Of a stretch of 64,000 nucleotides of DNA, positions 56,532 to 64,000 are shown piece by piece. A model generated the notes under the pieces. The model worked only from the letters and a program-made list of their open reading frames with translations. It was not told the DNA's origin and searched no databases. The translations under genes were made by a program, and so were the position numbers. The stretch spans positions 1,674,001 to 1,738,000 of the forward strand of contig NZ_LT629736.1 of assembly GCF_900104945.1 (NCBI RefSeq). The letters run 5' to 3'. Position 1 is the first letter of the stretch, and each line of letters opens with the position of its first letter. This DNA comes from Halopseudomonas xinjiangensis. Its GTDB lineage: Bacteria; Pseudomonadota; Gammaproteobacteria; Pseudomonadales; Pseudomonadaceae.

Positions 56532-56552
56532 AATATAAGCGGCCGCTTTATT
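56532..56552. promoter_or_regulatory. Palindrome upstream of ptxA, candidate operator
   Basis: An inverted repeat centred on AAGCGGCCGCTT (56537-56548, perfect) extends imperfectly to AATAT on one side and TTATT on the other. It lies 20-40 bp upstream of the ptxA start. It could bind PtxE (LysR proteins bind such dyads) or another regulator. I found no convincing tandem Pho box here. Confidence 0.4.
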
Positions 56553-56637
56553 ACGGTTCGCTATGCAAAAGGTAGGCGCTGTTCGTTAAGCTCCGATGGC
56601 GGGGCGATGACAATCTCGTGATGTGTGGATTGGAGAC

Positions 56638-57141
56638 TCAATCCAGAACGCGGCGCGAGCCCAGATAACTGCGCTGCCAGTAGCCGGCATGCAGGCTGTC
56701 GACCCGGACTCGTCCACCGGAGCTGGGAGCGTGCAGAAAACGGCCCTCCCCCACGTAGATACCGGCGTGGTTAACCTTGCGTCCGCTGGTAGCGAACAAC
56801 AGCAGGTCGCCAGGCTGCAGCGGTGCCTTGGGATTGGCCGATTGCAAGGAATACAGACCCGATGTCGTGCGCGGAAGCGTAATGCCGGCGGCCCTGTTGT
56901 AGACGTAGTGGATCAGGCCGCTGCAATCGAACCCGGTACTGGGCGAAGAGCCGCCGTAACGATAAGGCGTGCCAACGTGGCTGAAGGCCTCGAACAGAAC
57001 GTCGTCGCGGGAGGTCGAGGCTGGGGACCGTGTCACCGGAGCCTCTGCGGCGACGTCGATGACCGGCCTGGGTGAGCTCGCGCAGCCGACAAGGATTGCC
57101 ATCATGCCAATGCCCGCATATAGCCGAAACCCGGAAATCAT
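56638..57141 (-). CDS. NlpC/P60-family peptidoglycan endopeptidase lipoprotein
   Basis: 167 aa. Lipobox ILVGC with Cys20, then an NlpC/P60 domain with catalytic Cys73 in TGFDCSGLIHYVYN, His125 in KVNHAGIYVG and third residue His137 in FLHAPSSGG. Spr/NlpC-like: outer-membrane-anchored cysteine hydrolase that cuts peptide stems or cross-links. Its neighbours (the ptx operon on one side, the glycosylase gene on the other) are unrelated. The 3' end is 122 bp from the ptxA start. Confidence 0.93.
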   Translation of the reverse strand: MISGFRLYAGIGMMAILVGCASSPRPVIDVAAEAPVTRSPASTSRDDVLFEAFSHVGTPYRYGGSSPSTGFDCSGLIHYVYNRAAGITLPRTTSGLYSLQSANPKAPLQPGDLLLFATSGRKVNHAGIYVGEGRFLHAPSSGGRVRVDSLHAGYWQRSYLGSRRVLD

Positions 57142-57227
57142 TCCCTCACCCCAGCCAGAAAGTCGTTGGCAAAACAGTGCCTTACGAACCTGCCCGGGTC
57201 AAGCTCTGGCCATCCATTAGTGCTGGC

Positions 57228-57899
57228 TCAATGATTGACGGTATGCGCCAGCATCAAGGACAGCTGACACATAGGGCGGCCGCTCTGCTCGTGCCAGTGA
57301 TTGAAAGCGTCCTGTACCGCCGCGAGATCGCGTTGACTGGTGGGTACGCGATCGACGATCTTCTGCGCAGCCAGTGCCGCTACCACATCATTGGTCGGCA
57401 CGAAGGTATCCTTGCCGACCATGCGCAGATAACGAGGAGCGGAGAGCCCGCCCAGCTGGCTGCCGCGGCGAGTCAGTACTTGCCATAGGCCGACTATCTC
57501 GATAATCGGCCAGCTGGCGATCATCTCTCCCGCCCCGCCGTATTCCTTGCGCAGGTCGAGAATCAGCTGCGCATTACGCGGCACGCTTCGCAGCTTGCCA
57601 AGATGACGGATCAATCGCTTGTCCTGCATCAGCCGCTCGATATGCTCTCCGCTCATCAGCACCACCTTGTCGGGGTCGAAGCGGAAAAAGGCCTCCTCGA
57701 AGGCGGGCCACTTGGCATCGACAAGACTGTGCTTGAGCCCTGCGCGGAAGATGCGCAGCGCCATCAATGACAGATAACGATCATCCGTCATCGACCGAAG
57801 CGCGTCGGCTTGAGCCGGTACCGGCAGCCGCTCTTCCAGCGCCTGCTGTGAACCGAACCGGTTCAGGCAGAACTCATACATCCAGCTGTAATCGCGCAT
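57228..57899 (-). CDS. DNA-3-methyladenine glycosylase I-like protein
   Basis: 223 aa. Adenine-glycosylase (Tag) family core: WPAFEEAFFRFDPDKVVLMS, HIERLMQDKRLIRHLGKLRS, VPRNAQLILDL, and later DTFVPTNDVVAALAAQKIVD. The N-terminal part (DYSWMYEFCLNRFGSQQALE) differs from E. coli Tag and the zinc-snap Cys/His ligands are not obvious, so it may be a divergent member with another substrate. It overlaps no neighbour and is 14 nt downstream of ttcA, probably in one operon. Confidence 0.78.
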   Translation of the reverse strand: MRDYSWMYEFCLNRFGSQQALEERLPVPAQADALRSMTDDRYLSLMALRIFRAGLKHSLVDAKWPAFEEAFFRFDPDKVVLMSGEHIERLMQDKRLIRHLGKLRSVPRNAQLILDLRKEYGGAGEMIASWPIIEIVGLWQVLTRRGSQLGGLSAPRYLRMVGKDTFVPTNDVVAALAAQKIVDRVPTSQRDLAAVQDAFNHWHEQSGRPMCQLSLMLAHTVNH

Positions 57900-57913
57900 C
57901 AGGGCGGCTTCGA

Positions 57914-58750
57914 TCAGAGATTCATGACGTTGAGGAAACGTGACGCGGCCTGTTCGTCCACCCTCAGACTGGCGAAATCGAACAGGCTGCTATCGGCCAG
58001 TTGTGATGGCTGTACGTGTCGCAGGGCACGGAAAATGTTTTCCACACGGCCGGGGGTCTCCCGCTCCCAGCCTTGCAGCATCTGCTTGACCACCTTGCGC
58101 TGCAGATTCTCCTGCGAGCCACACAGGTTGCACGGAATGATGGGGAATTCGCGCATTGCCGCGTAGGCGGTAATGTCCTTCTCGTTGCAGTAGGCGAGCG
58201 GTCGGATCACCACGTTGCGCCCGTCGTCGGACAACAGCTTGGGCGGCATGGCTTTGAGGTTGCCACCGTAGAACATGTTGAGGAAGAAGGTCTCGACGAT
58301 ATCGTCGCGGTGATGTCCCAGCGCCATCTTGTTCGCGCCGATTTCGTCGGCAAAGGTGTAAAGGTTGCCACGACGCAGGCGCGAGCACAGTGAGCAGGTC
58401 GTCTTACCTTCGGGGATCTTTTCCTTGACGATCGAATACGTGTCGCGCTCGAGGATGTGGTACGGCACTCCGACCTGGTCCAGATAGGCGGGCAGGACAT
58501 CTTCGGGGAAGCCAGGTTGCTTCTGGTCCATGTTGACCGCGACCAGCTCGAAACGAACCGGAGCTACCTTCTGCAGGTGCATGAGCATGTCCAGCATCGT
58601 GTAGCTGTCCTTGCCACCAGACAGGCACACCATGATCTTGTCGCCTTCCTCGATCATGTTGTAATCGGTCACCGCCTCCGCGGTGAGGCGCCGCAGGCGT
58701 TTCTGCAGTTTGTTCTGGTTGACACTCAGGGTGGTCATGGCAGCGGACAT
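57914..58750 (-). CDS. ttcA: tRNA 2-thiocytidine synthetase TtcA
   Basis: 278 aa. Thiolates C32 of several tRNAs. ATP-pyrophosphatase PP-loop SGGKDS (44-49) in [16 protein letters not shown]; Cys119 and Cys122 in [12 protein letters not shown] and Cys207/Cys210 in [10 protein letters not shown] include the ligands of its 4Fe-4S cluster. [19 protein letters not shown] is the family signature. Starts at ATG 58750; ATG 58738 ([10 protein letters not shown]) is a possible shorter start. Followed closely by the glycosylase gene. Confidence 0.96.
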   Translation of the reverse strand: MSAAMTTLSVNQNKLQKRLRRLTAEAVTDYNMIEEGDKIMVCLSGGKDSYTMLDMLMHLQKVAPVRFELVAVNMDQKQPGFPEDVLPAYLDQVGVPYHILERDTYSIVKEKIPEGKTTCSLCSRLRRGNLYTFADEIGANKMALGHHRDDIVETFFLNMFYGGNLKAMPPKLLSDDGRNVVIRPLAYCNEKDITAYAAMREFPIIPCNLCGSQENLQRKVVKQMLQGWERETPGRVENIFRALRHVQPSQLADSSLFDFASLRVDEQAASRFLNVMNL

Positions 58751-58794
58751 CCGGGTAGATCGAAAGGCGCTATGTTACCCGTAAAGCCCGGCCA

Positions 58795-58842
58795 TAAAAA
58801 CAACACCCCCCGCCGGCCATCATCGGGCCGACAAGGGGCGTT
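58795..58842 (-). terminator. Intrinsic terminator of the Yip1 gene
   Basis: On the minus strand a two-part stem (AACGCCCC with GGGGTGTT, and an inner GTCGGCC with GGCCGGC) closes a small loop and is followed by GTTTTTA. It lies between the Yip1 gene and ttcA. Confidence 0.7.
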
Positions 58843-58870
58843 GCGTTACCGCGGAAAAGTAGCGAGAGGC

Positions 58871-59470
58871 TTAGCGCAGATACACCGGACCAATGCCAAA
58901 GCCCCAGAAGATAACCGCTGTGGCCATCATGCCGACCAGCACGACGAGACCGACCGCGAGAATGGAGCTGGAAAACAGGAAGCCTTCTTCACTGGGGATA
59001 TCCATGAAGATCGGGATGCCCTGATAGAGCAGGTACACGGTGTACGAGATCGCTGCGGTGCCAACCACCATGGCCAACCACAGGTTCGGATACAAGGCCG
59101 ACAGGCCGGCGATGAACAAGGGCGTGGCAGTGTAGGCAGCAAACACCAGGCAGTCGTTGAAGCTTGGCGTAGAATCATAGGTGCGCGCCATCCAGTGGAT
59201 GAATGCGCCCATCACGACGACACCTGCAAGCATGGCGATATAGGACAGCACGGTCATGTACATCGCGCTGGCCTGGGTCAGGCGCACCGGCTCGATGGTG
59301 CCAATCGCCCACCCGACCTGGGTGGTACCGATGTAGGCAGAGACGACCGGGATAGCGGCAAGTACCAGTACGTGCATGAGATACATGGGACCGATAGAAC
59401 GTTCTTCGCCCTTGATATCCCGCCATTCCTGCCCGGGATGGGTGAAAAGTCCCACAACGTGATGGATCAT
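58871..59470 (-). CDS. Yip1-domain membrane protein
   Basis: 199 aa, five membrane segments. Yip1/DUF1282 features: MIHHVVGLFTHPGQEWRDIK, FNDCLVFAAYTATPLFIAGL and IPSEEGFLFSSSILAVGL. The function of bacterial Yip1 proteins is not known. GGAGGTCAGACC precedes ATG 59470. Monocistronic with its own terminator. Confidence 0.88.
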   Translation of the reverse strand: MIHHVVGLFTHPGQEWRDIKGEERSIGPMYLMHVLVLAAIPVVSAYIGTTQVGWAIGTIEPVRLTQASAMYMTVLSYIAMLAGVVVMGAFIHWMARTYDSTPSFNDCLVFAAYTATPLFIAGLSALYPNLWLAMVVGTAAISYTVYLLYQGIPIFMDIPSEEGFLFSSSILAVGLVVLVGMMATAVIFWGFGIGPVYLR

Positions 59471-59620
59471 GGTCTGACCTCCTGATTATTATTCTCGCCC
59501 TGCAGCGGAAGCCGCTGCCCCGCGCGGGCCAAGGCTGTGACGGAATGTCGCATGCCCATGCCATGACTATAGTCAAAAATGTTCGCGAGAAAACCAGGCC
59601 GGTTAGGCTGATTGGCGACT

Positions 59621-60229
59621 TCAGCGTGGTCGGTAATAGCGTTCCAGAATTAGCATCGCTGCGTTGATCGCTTGCAGCTGCTCTGTGTCGCCGCCTCTGT
59701 CAGGGTGATGCTGACTGACCAGTTGGCGGTAGCGTCGCTTGATCTCTCCGCTATCGGTCGGGTTCTTCAGTCCGAAACAGTCGAGAGCAGCGGTCACTTC
59801 GTGGTCATCGATACCACCGCCCCGCCAGAAGCTATCAAGCAGCGCCTGAACATCGTCCGCGTGGGTGGTCGCCCACTGGGTCCAGTCCAGATAATAGCTG
59901 CGCAGTGGATCGTTAAGCGCAAGCCCGGGTGCGCCCGGCTCACGAGGCTCGATTACGATCCGCAGTGCATGAATATGCAATTGCCGGCCGGAGGCAGCCA
60001 GCCGATCTGATAGCCGGTACAAGCTGTGAAACAGAAGAAAATGGAGCTGGAACAGCCGCAACGGGTCACGCAGCGCTCCGGGCGAGGCGAATACCGAATC
60101 GGGATGCTCCGCGGCAAGCTGCTTGATCAGGGTGAATTCATCCATGCCATGGGGCGTCGATTCCAGCACGTCGAGCAATAGCTGATCAAAGCCCGGCGGC
60201 AGGAGGTGATCGGGTAAGGATGTGGTCAT
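59621..60229 (-). CDS. DnaJ-domain protein (DnaJ-related, C-terminal J domain)
   Basis: 202 aa. The N-terminal ~150 residues have no named function (LDVLESTPHGMDEFTLIKQL, LFQLHFLLFHSLYRLSDRLA), a DNA-J-related domain. A C-terminal J domain begins at GLKNPTDSGEIKRRYRQLVS, with the HPD motif in SQHHPDRGGD that activates DnaK ATPase, and ends in INAAMLILERYYRP. A J domain at the C-terminus is unusual for DnaJ but typical of this family. ATG 60229 preferred; the frame is open 20 codons upstream. Confidence 0.85.
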   Translation of the reverse strand: MTTSLPDHLLPPGFDQLLLDVLESTPHGMDEFTLIKQLAAEHPDSVFASPGALRDPLRLFQLHFLLFHSLYRLSDRLAASGRQLHIHALRIVIEPREPGAPGLALNDPLRSYYLDWTQWATTHADDVQALLDSFWRGGGIDDHEVTAALDCFGLKNPTDSGEIKRRYRQLVSQHHPDRGGDTEQLQAINAAMLILERYYRPR

Positions 60230-60372
60230 TGCCGGATTGTACCCGAGTGAGCCGGGCACGACGTGTTGCGCGACTGAGGCGACCTTCACCGATTCGTCAT
60301 GATTCGGAAACCGCTCTGTAAGAGCCCTTGCGTATGAATGTCATCGAACTTCACCTCGACAAGGACAGAACT

Positions 60373-62253
60373 ATGCACAAGTGGATCGTCACCACCGCCG
60401 CCGCGGCGGTACTCGCAGCACTGGCTGGTTGCAAGAGCGACAGTTCCGACGACCCGGCTCCGGCCGCACCGGCGCCCACACCAACGCCGGCTCCCGAGGT
60501 GGTTACCCCCGACCGCATAAACCTCAGCCTGATCGGACGGTACAGCTCCGGCGTATTCGGCGAGAGCGCCGCAGAGATTCCCGCCTTTGACGCGGCCAAC
60601 CGTCAGATTTTCATCGTCAACGCGCAAAAAGGCGCGATCGACATACTCGACGCCAGCAACCCCGCGGCTCCCGTGCTGATCAAGACATTGACAGTGGAGG
60701 ACATCGCGCCGGGCGCGGTGATCAATAGCGTGGCCTATCGGGACGGACTGATCGCCGTCGCCATCGAAGCCGATGAGAGGACTCAGCCGGGCTACGTCGG
60801 CCTGTACGACGCTACGAGCCATACTTTGCTCGATAGCGCCGTGGTCGGCTCGCTGCCCGACATGCTGACCTTCACCCCGGACGGTCAGTACATCCTCGTG
60901 GCCAACGAAGGCGAGCCAAGCGACGACTACAGCGTGGACCCGGAAGGATCGATCAGCGTGATCGCCGTGTCGGATCGTACATTGGGGACGGTATCGAGCG
61001 CTTCCTTCAGCTCGTTCAACGCACGTGAGGCACAGCTGCGCGAGAGCGGCGTGCGCCTGTACGGTCCGAACGCCAGCGGGGCCCAGGATCTCGAACCGGA
61101 ATACATCGCCGTATCAGCGGATAGCACCACCGCGTGGGTCACCTTGCAGGAAAACAACGCTCTGGCTCGCGTGGATGTCGCCACCGCGACGGTGACCGAC
61201 GTGTTACCACTCGGTTTGAAGGACCACAGCCAAGCCGGCAATGGCATTGATGCAAGCGACGAGGATGGCGTGATCAACATCCGCACCTGGCCGGGTGTCG
61301 TCGGGACGTATCACCCAGACAGCATTGCCAGCTACACAGCGGGCGATCAGACCTACCTGGTAACCGCCAACGAAGGCGACGCGCGAGCCTGGGGTGAGGA
61401 CAATGATCTGTACTGGGCTGGCGACGCCAGCAAGGGGTTCGTCGAAGAATTTCGCGTCAAGCATCTGGTACACACCGGCGGCTTCGATCGACGCGCCGGC
61501 GAGGATCTGCCGCCGCAACTGCGGGCCCTGGCCGCCGGCGCACTGCTTGATCCGAGCGTGTTCGGCTACTGTGGCGCCACGGCGGCTGACCCGGGCGATT
61601 GCCGCGCTGACGACCAGTTGGGCAGGCTCAACATCACCTGGGTTGATGGTTACCTGAAGGATAGTTCGGGTGCCCCGGTGCTGTTCGACGCCAGCGGAAA
61701 CCAGAATGCTGCCGGCGATCGCCTGATGTACAGCCAGCTTCACGCATACGGCAGCCGTTCCTTCTCGATCTGGGATGCCGACGGCACGCTGATCTGGGAT
61801 TCCGGCGACGCCATCGAGCAGTATCTCGCCAGCGACGATTGCCGCCTGGGTAGCGATCGCAGCATTCCCTGCGCTACCTACTTCAACTCCGGCCACGACG
61901 AGGGCGACGCCTTCGACAGCCGCAGCGATGCCAAGGGTCCGGAACCGGAAGGACTGGCTTTGGGCAAGCTGGGTGACAAGACGTTTGTGTTCATCGGACT
62001 GGAACGCATGGGCGGGATCATGGTGTATGACATCACCGACCCGCGGGCACCGGCATTCGTCGACTACTTCAATAGTCGCGAAGACTGGATTCTGGATCCG
62101 GAAACAAACCTGGCAGCCGCCGGCGATCTGGGACCGGAAGGCCTGCTGTTCGTGCCGGCAGACGCTTCACCCACGGGTGAAGCATTACTGGTGGTCGGTA
62201 ACGAAGTCAGCGGAACGACGGCCATTTACGAGATCGAGCAGATCACCGAGTGA
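60373..62253 (+). CDS. Choice-of-anchor-I family lipoprotein (beta-propeller, phytase/alkaline-phosphatase-like)
   Basis: 626 aa. Lipobox LAGC with Cys20, then an Ala/Pro/Thr-rich linker (about 27-43). After it comes a large domain with YILVANEGEPSDDYSVDPEG, LEPEYIAVSADSTTAWVTLQ, YLVTANEGDARAWGEDND, GPEPEGLALGKLGDKTFVF and DLGPEGLLFVPADASPTGEA. These repeats fit the choice-of-anchor-I group, beta-propellers often annotated as alkaline-phosphatase- or phytase-like. Activity is unproven; anchored to the outer membrane by lipid. ATG 60373 has AAGGACA; the 15 upstream codons lack a signal. Followed by a terminator. Confidence 0.82.
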   Translation: MHKWIVTTAAAAVLAALAGCKSDSSDDPAPAAPAPTPTPAPEVVTPDRINLSLIGRYSSGVFGESAAEIPAFDAANRQIFIVNAQKGAIDILDASNPAAPVLIKTLTVEDIAPGAVINSVAYRDGLIAVAIEADERTQPGYVGLYDATSHTLLDSAVVGSLPDMLTFTPDGQYILVANEGEPSDDYSVDPEGSISVIAVSDRTLGTVSSASFSSFNAREAQLRESGVRLYGPNASGAQDLEPEYIAVSADSTTAWVTLQENNALARVDVATATVTDVLPLGLKDHSQAGNGIDASDEDGVINIRTWPGVVGTYHPDSIASYTAGDQTYLVTANEGDARAWGEDNDLYWAGDASKGFVEEFRVKHLVHTGGFDRRAGEDLPPQLRALAAGALLDPSVFGYCGATAADPGDCRADDQLGRLNITWVDGYLKDSSGAPVLFDASGNQNAAGDRLMYSQLHAYGSRSFSIWDADGTLIWDSGDAIEQYLASDDCRLGSDRSIPCATYFNSGHDEGDAFDSRSDAKGPEPEGLALGKLGDKTFVFIGLERMGGIMVYDITDPRAPAFVDYFNSREDWILDPETNLAAAGDLGPEGLLFVPADASPTGEALLVVGNEVSGTTAIYEIEQITE

Positions 62254-62261
62254 ACGACCCG

Positions 62262-62285
62262 GCCCGGCCTCTCGGCCGGGCTTTC
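62262..62285 (+). terminator. Intrinsic terminator after the lipoprotein gene
   Basis: GCCCGGCC, loop TCTC, GGCCGGGC, then TTTCC: an 8 bp perfect stem, between convergent genes. Confidence 0.75.
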
Positions 62286-62303
62286 CGTGCATCGCTTCGT
62301 TGT

Positions 62304-64000
62304 TCAGGCAACCTGACCAGCAGGAACGTCCACAGCGACCCGCCAGCTGTCCTCCACTGCTTGCAGGAATTCATCTCCCCAGCGCTGGATATCGTTATGA
62401 CGGACCGTCGCGTACAGCTCGCGCAGGCGAGCCTGTCTTTCTGCCTTGCCTAGCGTCAAGCCGATATACAAGGTGTCGCGTAGATCATGAGGATCATGCG
62501 GATTGGTCAGCAAGGCCCCGTGCAACTCCGCGGCGCTCCCGGCGAATTCCGATAGCACCAGCGCACCCGTGCCATTGCATAGCCCCTGGGTCGCGACGTA
62601 TTCCTTGGCCACCAGATTCAGGCCATCCCGTAGCGGAGTGATCCACATGACGTCAGCCATCAGGTAGTACGGCACCAACTCGCGGAACGGGAAGGCCCGG
62701 TAAAAGAACTGAACTGGCGACCAGCCAACCCGCGAGAAGCGGCCATTGATACGCCCTACCGCTCGCTCGATATCTGCCAGTAGGGTTTCGTATACAGTCA
62801 TTTCCTTCGCAGCGGGGACGCAGATGGTCAGTAGCGATACCTTACCGACCAGTTCGGGATGCGCATCGAGCAACGCCTCGAACGCCAACAGCTTGGCCAG
62901 GATGCCCTTGGTATAGTCCAGCCTTTCCACCGACAGAACGACCCGGACGCCGCGCAGCTGCTTTCGCAGCTCATCCATCAGATTCTGACACTCAGGCTCC
63001 TTCACGACCTGCTCTACCCGTCCCAGATCGAGACCGACCGGGTGCGCACCCAGGCCGATGCGTCGCCCGTGTACCGAGATGGCCGTGGTCATCGCTTCTA
63101 TCCCGACCGCGCAGCCGTACGTCTGGTAACGCGGCGCACACGCTCGGGTCTCAAGCACTTCCAGCGGCGCGACACCGCGCACCACATCGACAAAGTTTTC
63201 CGATTGCCGTGGAATGTGAAAACCGATGTAGTCGCACTGCAGCAGGCTGCCGATGATTTCCCGGCGCCAGGGCAGCACGTTGAACACGTCAGCGGAGGGG
63301 AAGTAGGTGTGATGAAAAAAGGCGATATTCAGGTCTGGCCGCAGGCGGCGCAGGAATGACGGAACCATCCACAGGTTGTAGTCGTGCAACCACACCAGCG
63401 CTCCTTCAGCCGCCTCCGCCGCCGTGCGCTCGGCGAACAGGCGGTTCACCTTGAGAAACACCTGCCAGTCTTCCTCTCGGAATACGGCGCGCTCCCAGAA
63501 GGTGTGCAGTGTTGGCCAGAACGCTTCCTTGGAGAAGCGCTTGTAGAAAATGTCCACGTCCTGCTTGGTCAGCGCGACGCGGGCCGCGACGAGATTCGGG
63601 TAACGCTCGGCATCGACTTGCGTGTGCACTTCGAACGCCCGTCCCTCGCGCGGGTCATGTACGGACCAGGCGACCCATGATCCTTTCTGGCCATTCGCGA
63701 AAAAACTCAGCAGCGTCGGAATGATTCCATTGGGTGAAGATGGCGGCCGGCGCACCACGTGGTCGCCTTCGATGACCTCTTCATACGGAAGACGATGGTA
63801 GACCATCACCAGCTGTGCTTTGCCTTGGGCGCTGATGTCGGGGAGCTCGAAGTCCACGCCCAGCGGGCCTAGAAAGCCGAAGTGGGCAATCGCCTCGAGG
63901 ATGCCGCCGCAGCCGCTCAGTCGTGCATGAAGCACGCGGGCGCGATCGTGCGTGGCGTCGAGCAATGCCGGCTCGGACTCTCCGACGCAGACGCCCTTGA
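62304..64000 (-). CDS. ggpPS: Glucosylglycerol-phosphate synthase, C-terminal part of a probable phosphatase-synthase fusion (5' end cut by window)
   Basis: The frame is open from 62304 to the window edge (over 560 codons), so the start is outside. GT20 domain: SPNGIIPTLLSFFANGQKGS, GALVWLHDYNLWMVPSFLRR, FFHHTYFPSADVFNVLPWRR, VLSVERLDYTKGILAKLLAF and PLRDGLNLVAKEYVATQ, closer to cyanobacterial GgpS than to OtsA. Upstream residues (GVCVGESEPALLDATHDRAR) have the look of the end of a HAD-type phosphatase, as in fused GgpPS proteins of Azotobacter and other pseudomonads. The product would be glucosylglycerol, an osmoprotectant. A TTG at 63965 could serve as start only if the upstream part were not coding, which I consider less likely. 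Confidence 0.8.
   Translation of the reverse strand, partial: KGVCVGESEPALLDATHDRARVLHARLSGCGGILEAIAHFGFLGPLGVDFELPDISAQGKAQLVMVYHRLPYEEVIEGDHVVRRPPSSPNGIIPTLLSFFANGQKGSWVAWSVHDPREGRAFEVHTQVDAERYPNLVAARVALTKQDVDIFYKRFSKEAFWPTLHTFWERAVFREEDWQVFLKVNRLFAERTAAEAAEGALVWLHDYNLWMVPSFLRRLRPDLNIAFFHHTYFPSADVFNVLPWRREIIGSLLQCDYIGFHIPRQSENFVDVVRGVAPLEVLETRACAPRYQTYGCAVGIEAMTTAISVHGRRIGLGAHPVGLDLGRVEQVVKEPECQNLMDELRKQLRGVRVVLSVERLDYTKGILAKLLAFEALLDAHPELVGKVSLLTICVPAAKEMTVYETLLADIERAVGRINGRFSRVGWSPVQFFYRAFPFRELVPYYLMADVMWITPLRDGLNLVAKEYVATQGLCNGTGALVLSEFAGSAAELHGALLTNPHDPHDLRDTLYIGLTLGKAERQARLRELYATVRHNDIQRWGDEFLQAVEDSWRVAVDVPAGQVA

Noticed and set aside
62304-64000. Trehalose-6-phosphate synthase OtsA.
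   Set aside because: Same GT20 family, but the GIIPTLLSFFANGQKGSW region and the probable upstream phosphatase part fit GgpS/GgpPS better.

Overview
The window is about 62% GC and comes from a gammaproteobacterium of the Pseudomonadaceae (Pseudomonas in the broad sense; Stutzerimonas or Halopseudomonas are plausible, but the genus cannot be fixed from this stretch alone). The evidence is gene content and order: a Pseudomonas-type cob operon, cadR, an OprD-type porin, a large FadE, and the block dusA-tal-rssC-rssB-PilZ-mlaA-HAD-DUF4404-queF-ABC-2, which I recall as the PA2795-PA2812 order of P. aeruginosa. No insertion sequence, integrase, prophage or CRISPR array was seen.

Region 1 (1-7921, minus strand) is one vitamin B12 operon. 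It runs promoter, cobalamin riboswitch, btuB, btuM, cobO, cobB, bluB, a btuF-like gene, cobD, cobC. It combines uptake (BtuB in the outer membrane, a solitary BtuM in the inner membrane) with late corrin-ring steps and assembly of the lower ligand. Most neighbours overlap by a few bases. Region 2 (7966-10580) holds an apparently orphan cadR with its operator, then a decayed respiratory locus. This has a truncated ActA-like multihaem cytochrome joined to the 3' part of ctaD, a twice-frameshifted ctaE and an intact subunit IV gene. It looks like the remnant of an Alternative Complex III plus caa3 oxidase cluster with a large internal deletion. Region 3 (10853-14530) has a large ferredoxin-like, molybdopterin formate dehydrogenase with its DUF1641 partner, a bidirectional terminator and tRNA-Asp(GTC).

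Region 4 (14583-24613) carries a TetR-controlled RND pump, wrbA, a pirin, dsdA and small or poorly known proteins. Region 5 (24819-36396) starts with a chemoreceptor with a probable sigma-28 promoter and a secreted tandem OB-fold protein, then the syntenic core block: tRNA modification (dusA, queF), transaldolase, the RssB/RssC phosphatase/STAS pair, a PilZ protein, mlaA and an ABC-2 exporter. Region 6 (36599-46927) is transport and lipid metabolism: an MFS protein, fadE, an Na+/H+ antiporter-family protein, a flavin reductase, an OprD-like porin, amtB and an EAL/YkuI_C phosphodiesterase. Region 7 (46924-52122) has a two-component system with two secreted PepSY proteins, then a patatin, a CPBP protease and a methyltransferase.

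Region 8 (52081-56552, minus strand) is a complete phosphite uptake and oxidation operon, ptxA-B-C-D-E. PtxD keeps the known catalytic residues at the standard numbering, so growth on phosphite as phosphorus source is the strongest phenotype predicted here. Region 9 (56638-64000) has an NlpC/P60 lipoprotein, a Tag-type glycosylase, ttcA, a Yip1 protein, a DnaJ-like protein, a large choice-of-anchor-I lipoprotein and, cut by the window edge, a probable fused glucosylglycerol-phosphate phosphatase/synthase for compatible-solute production.
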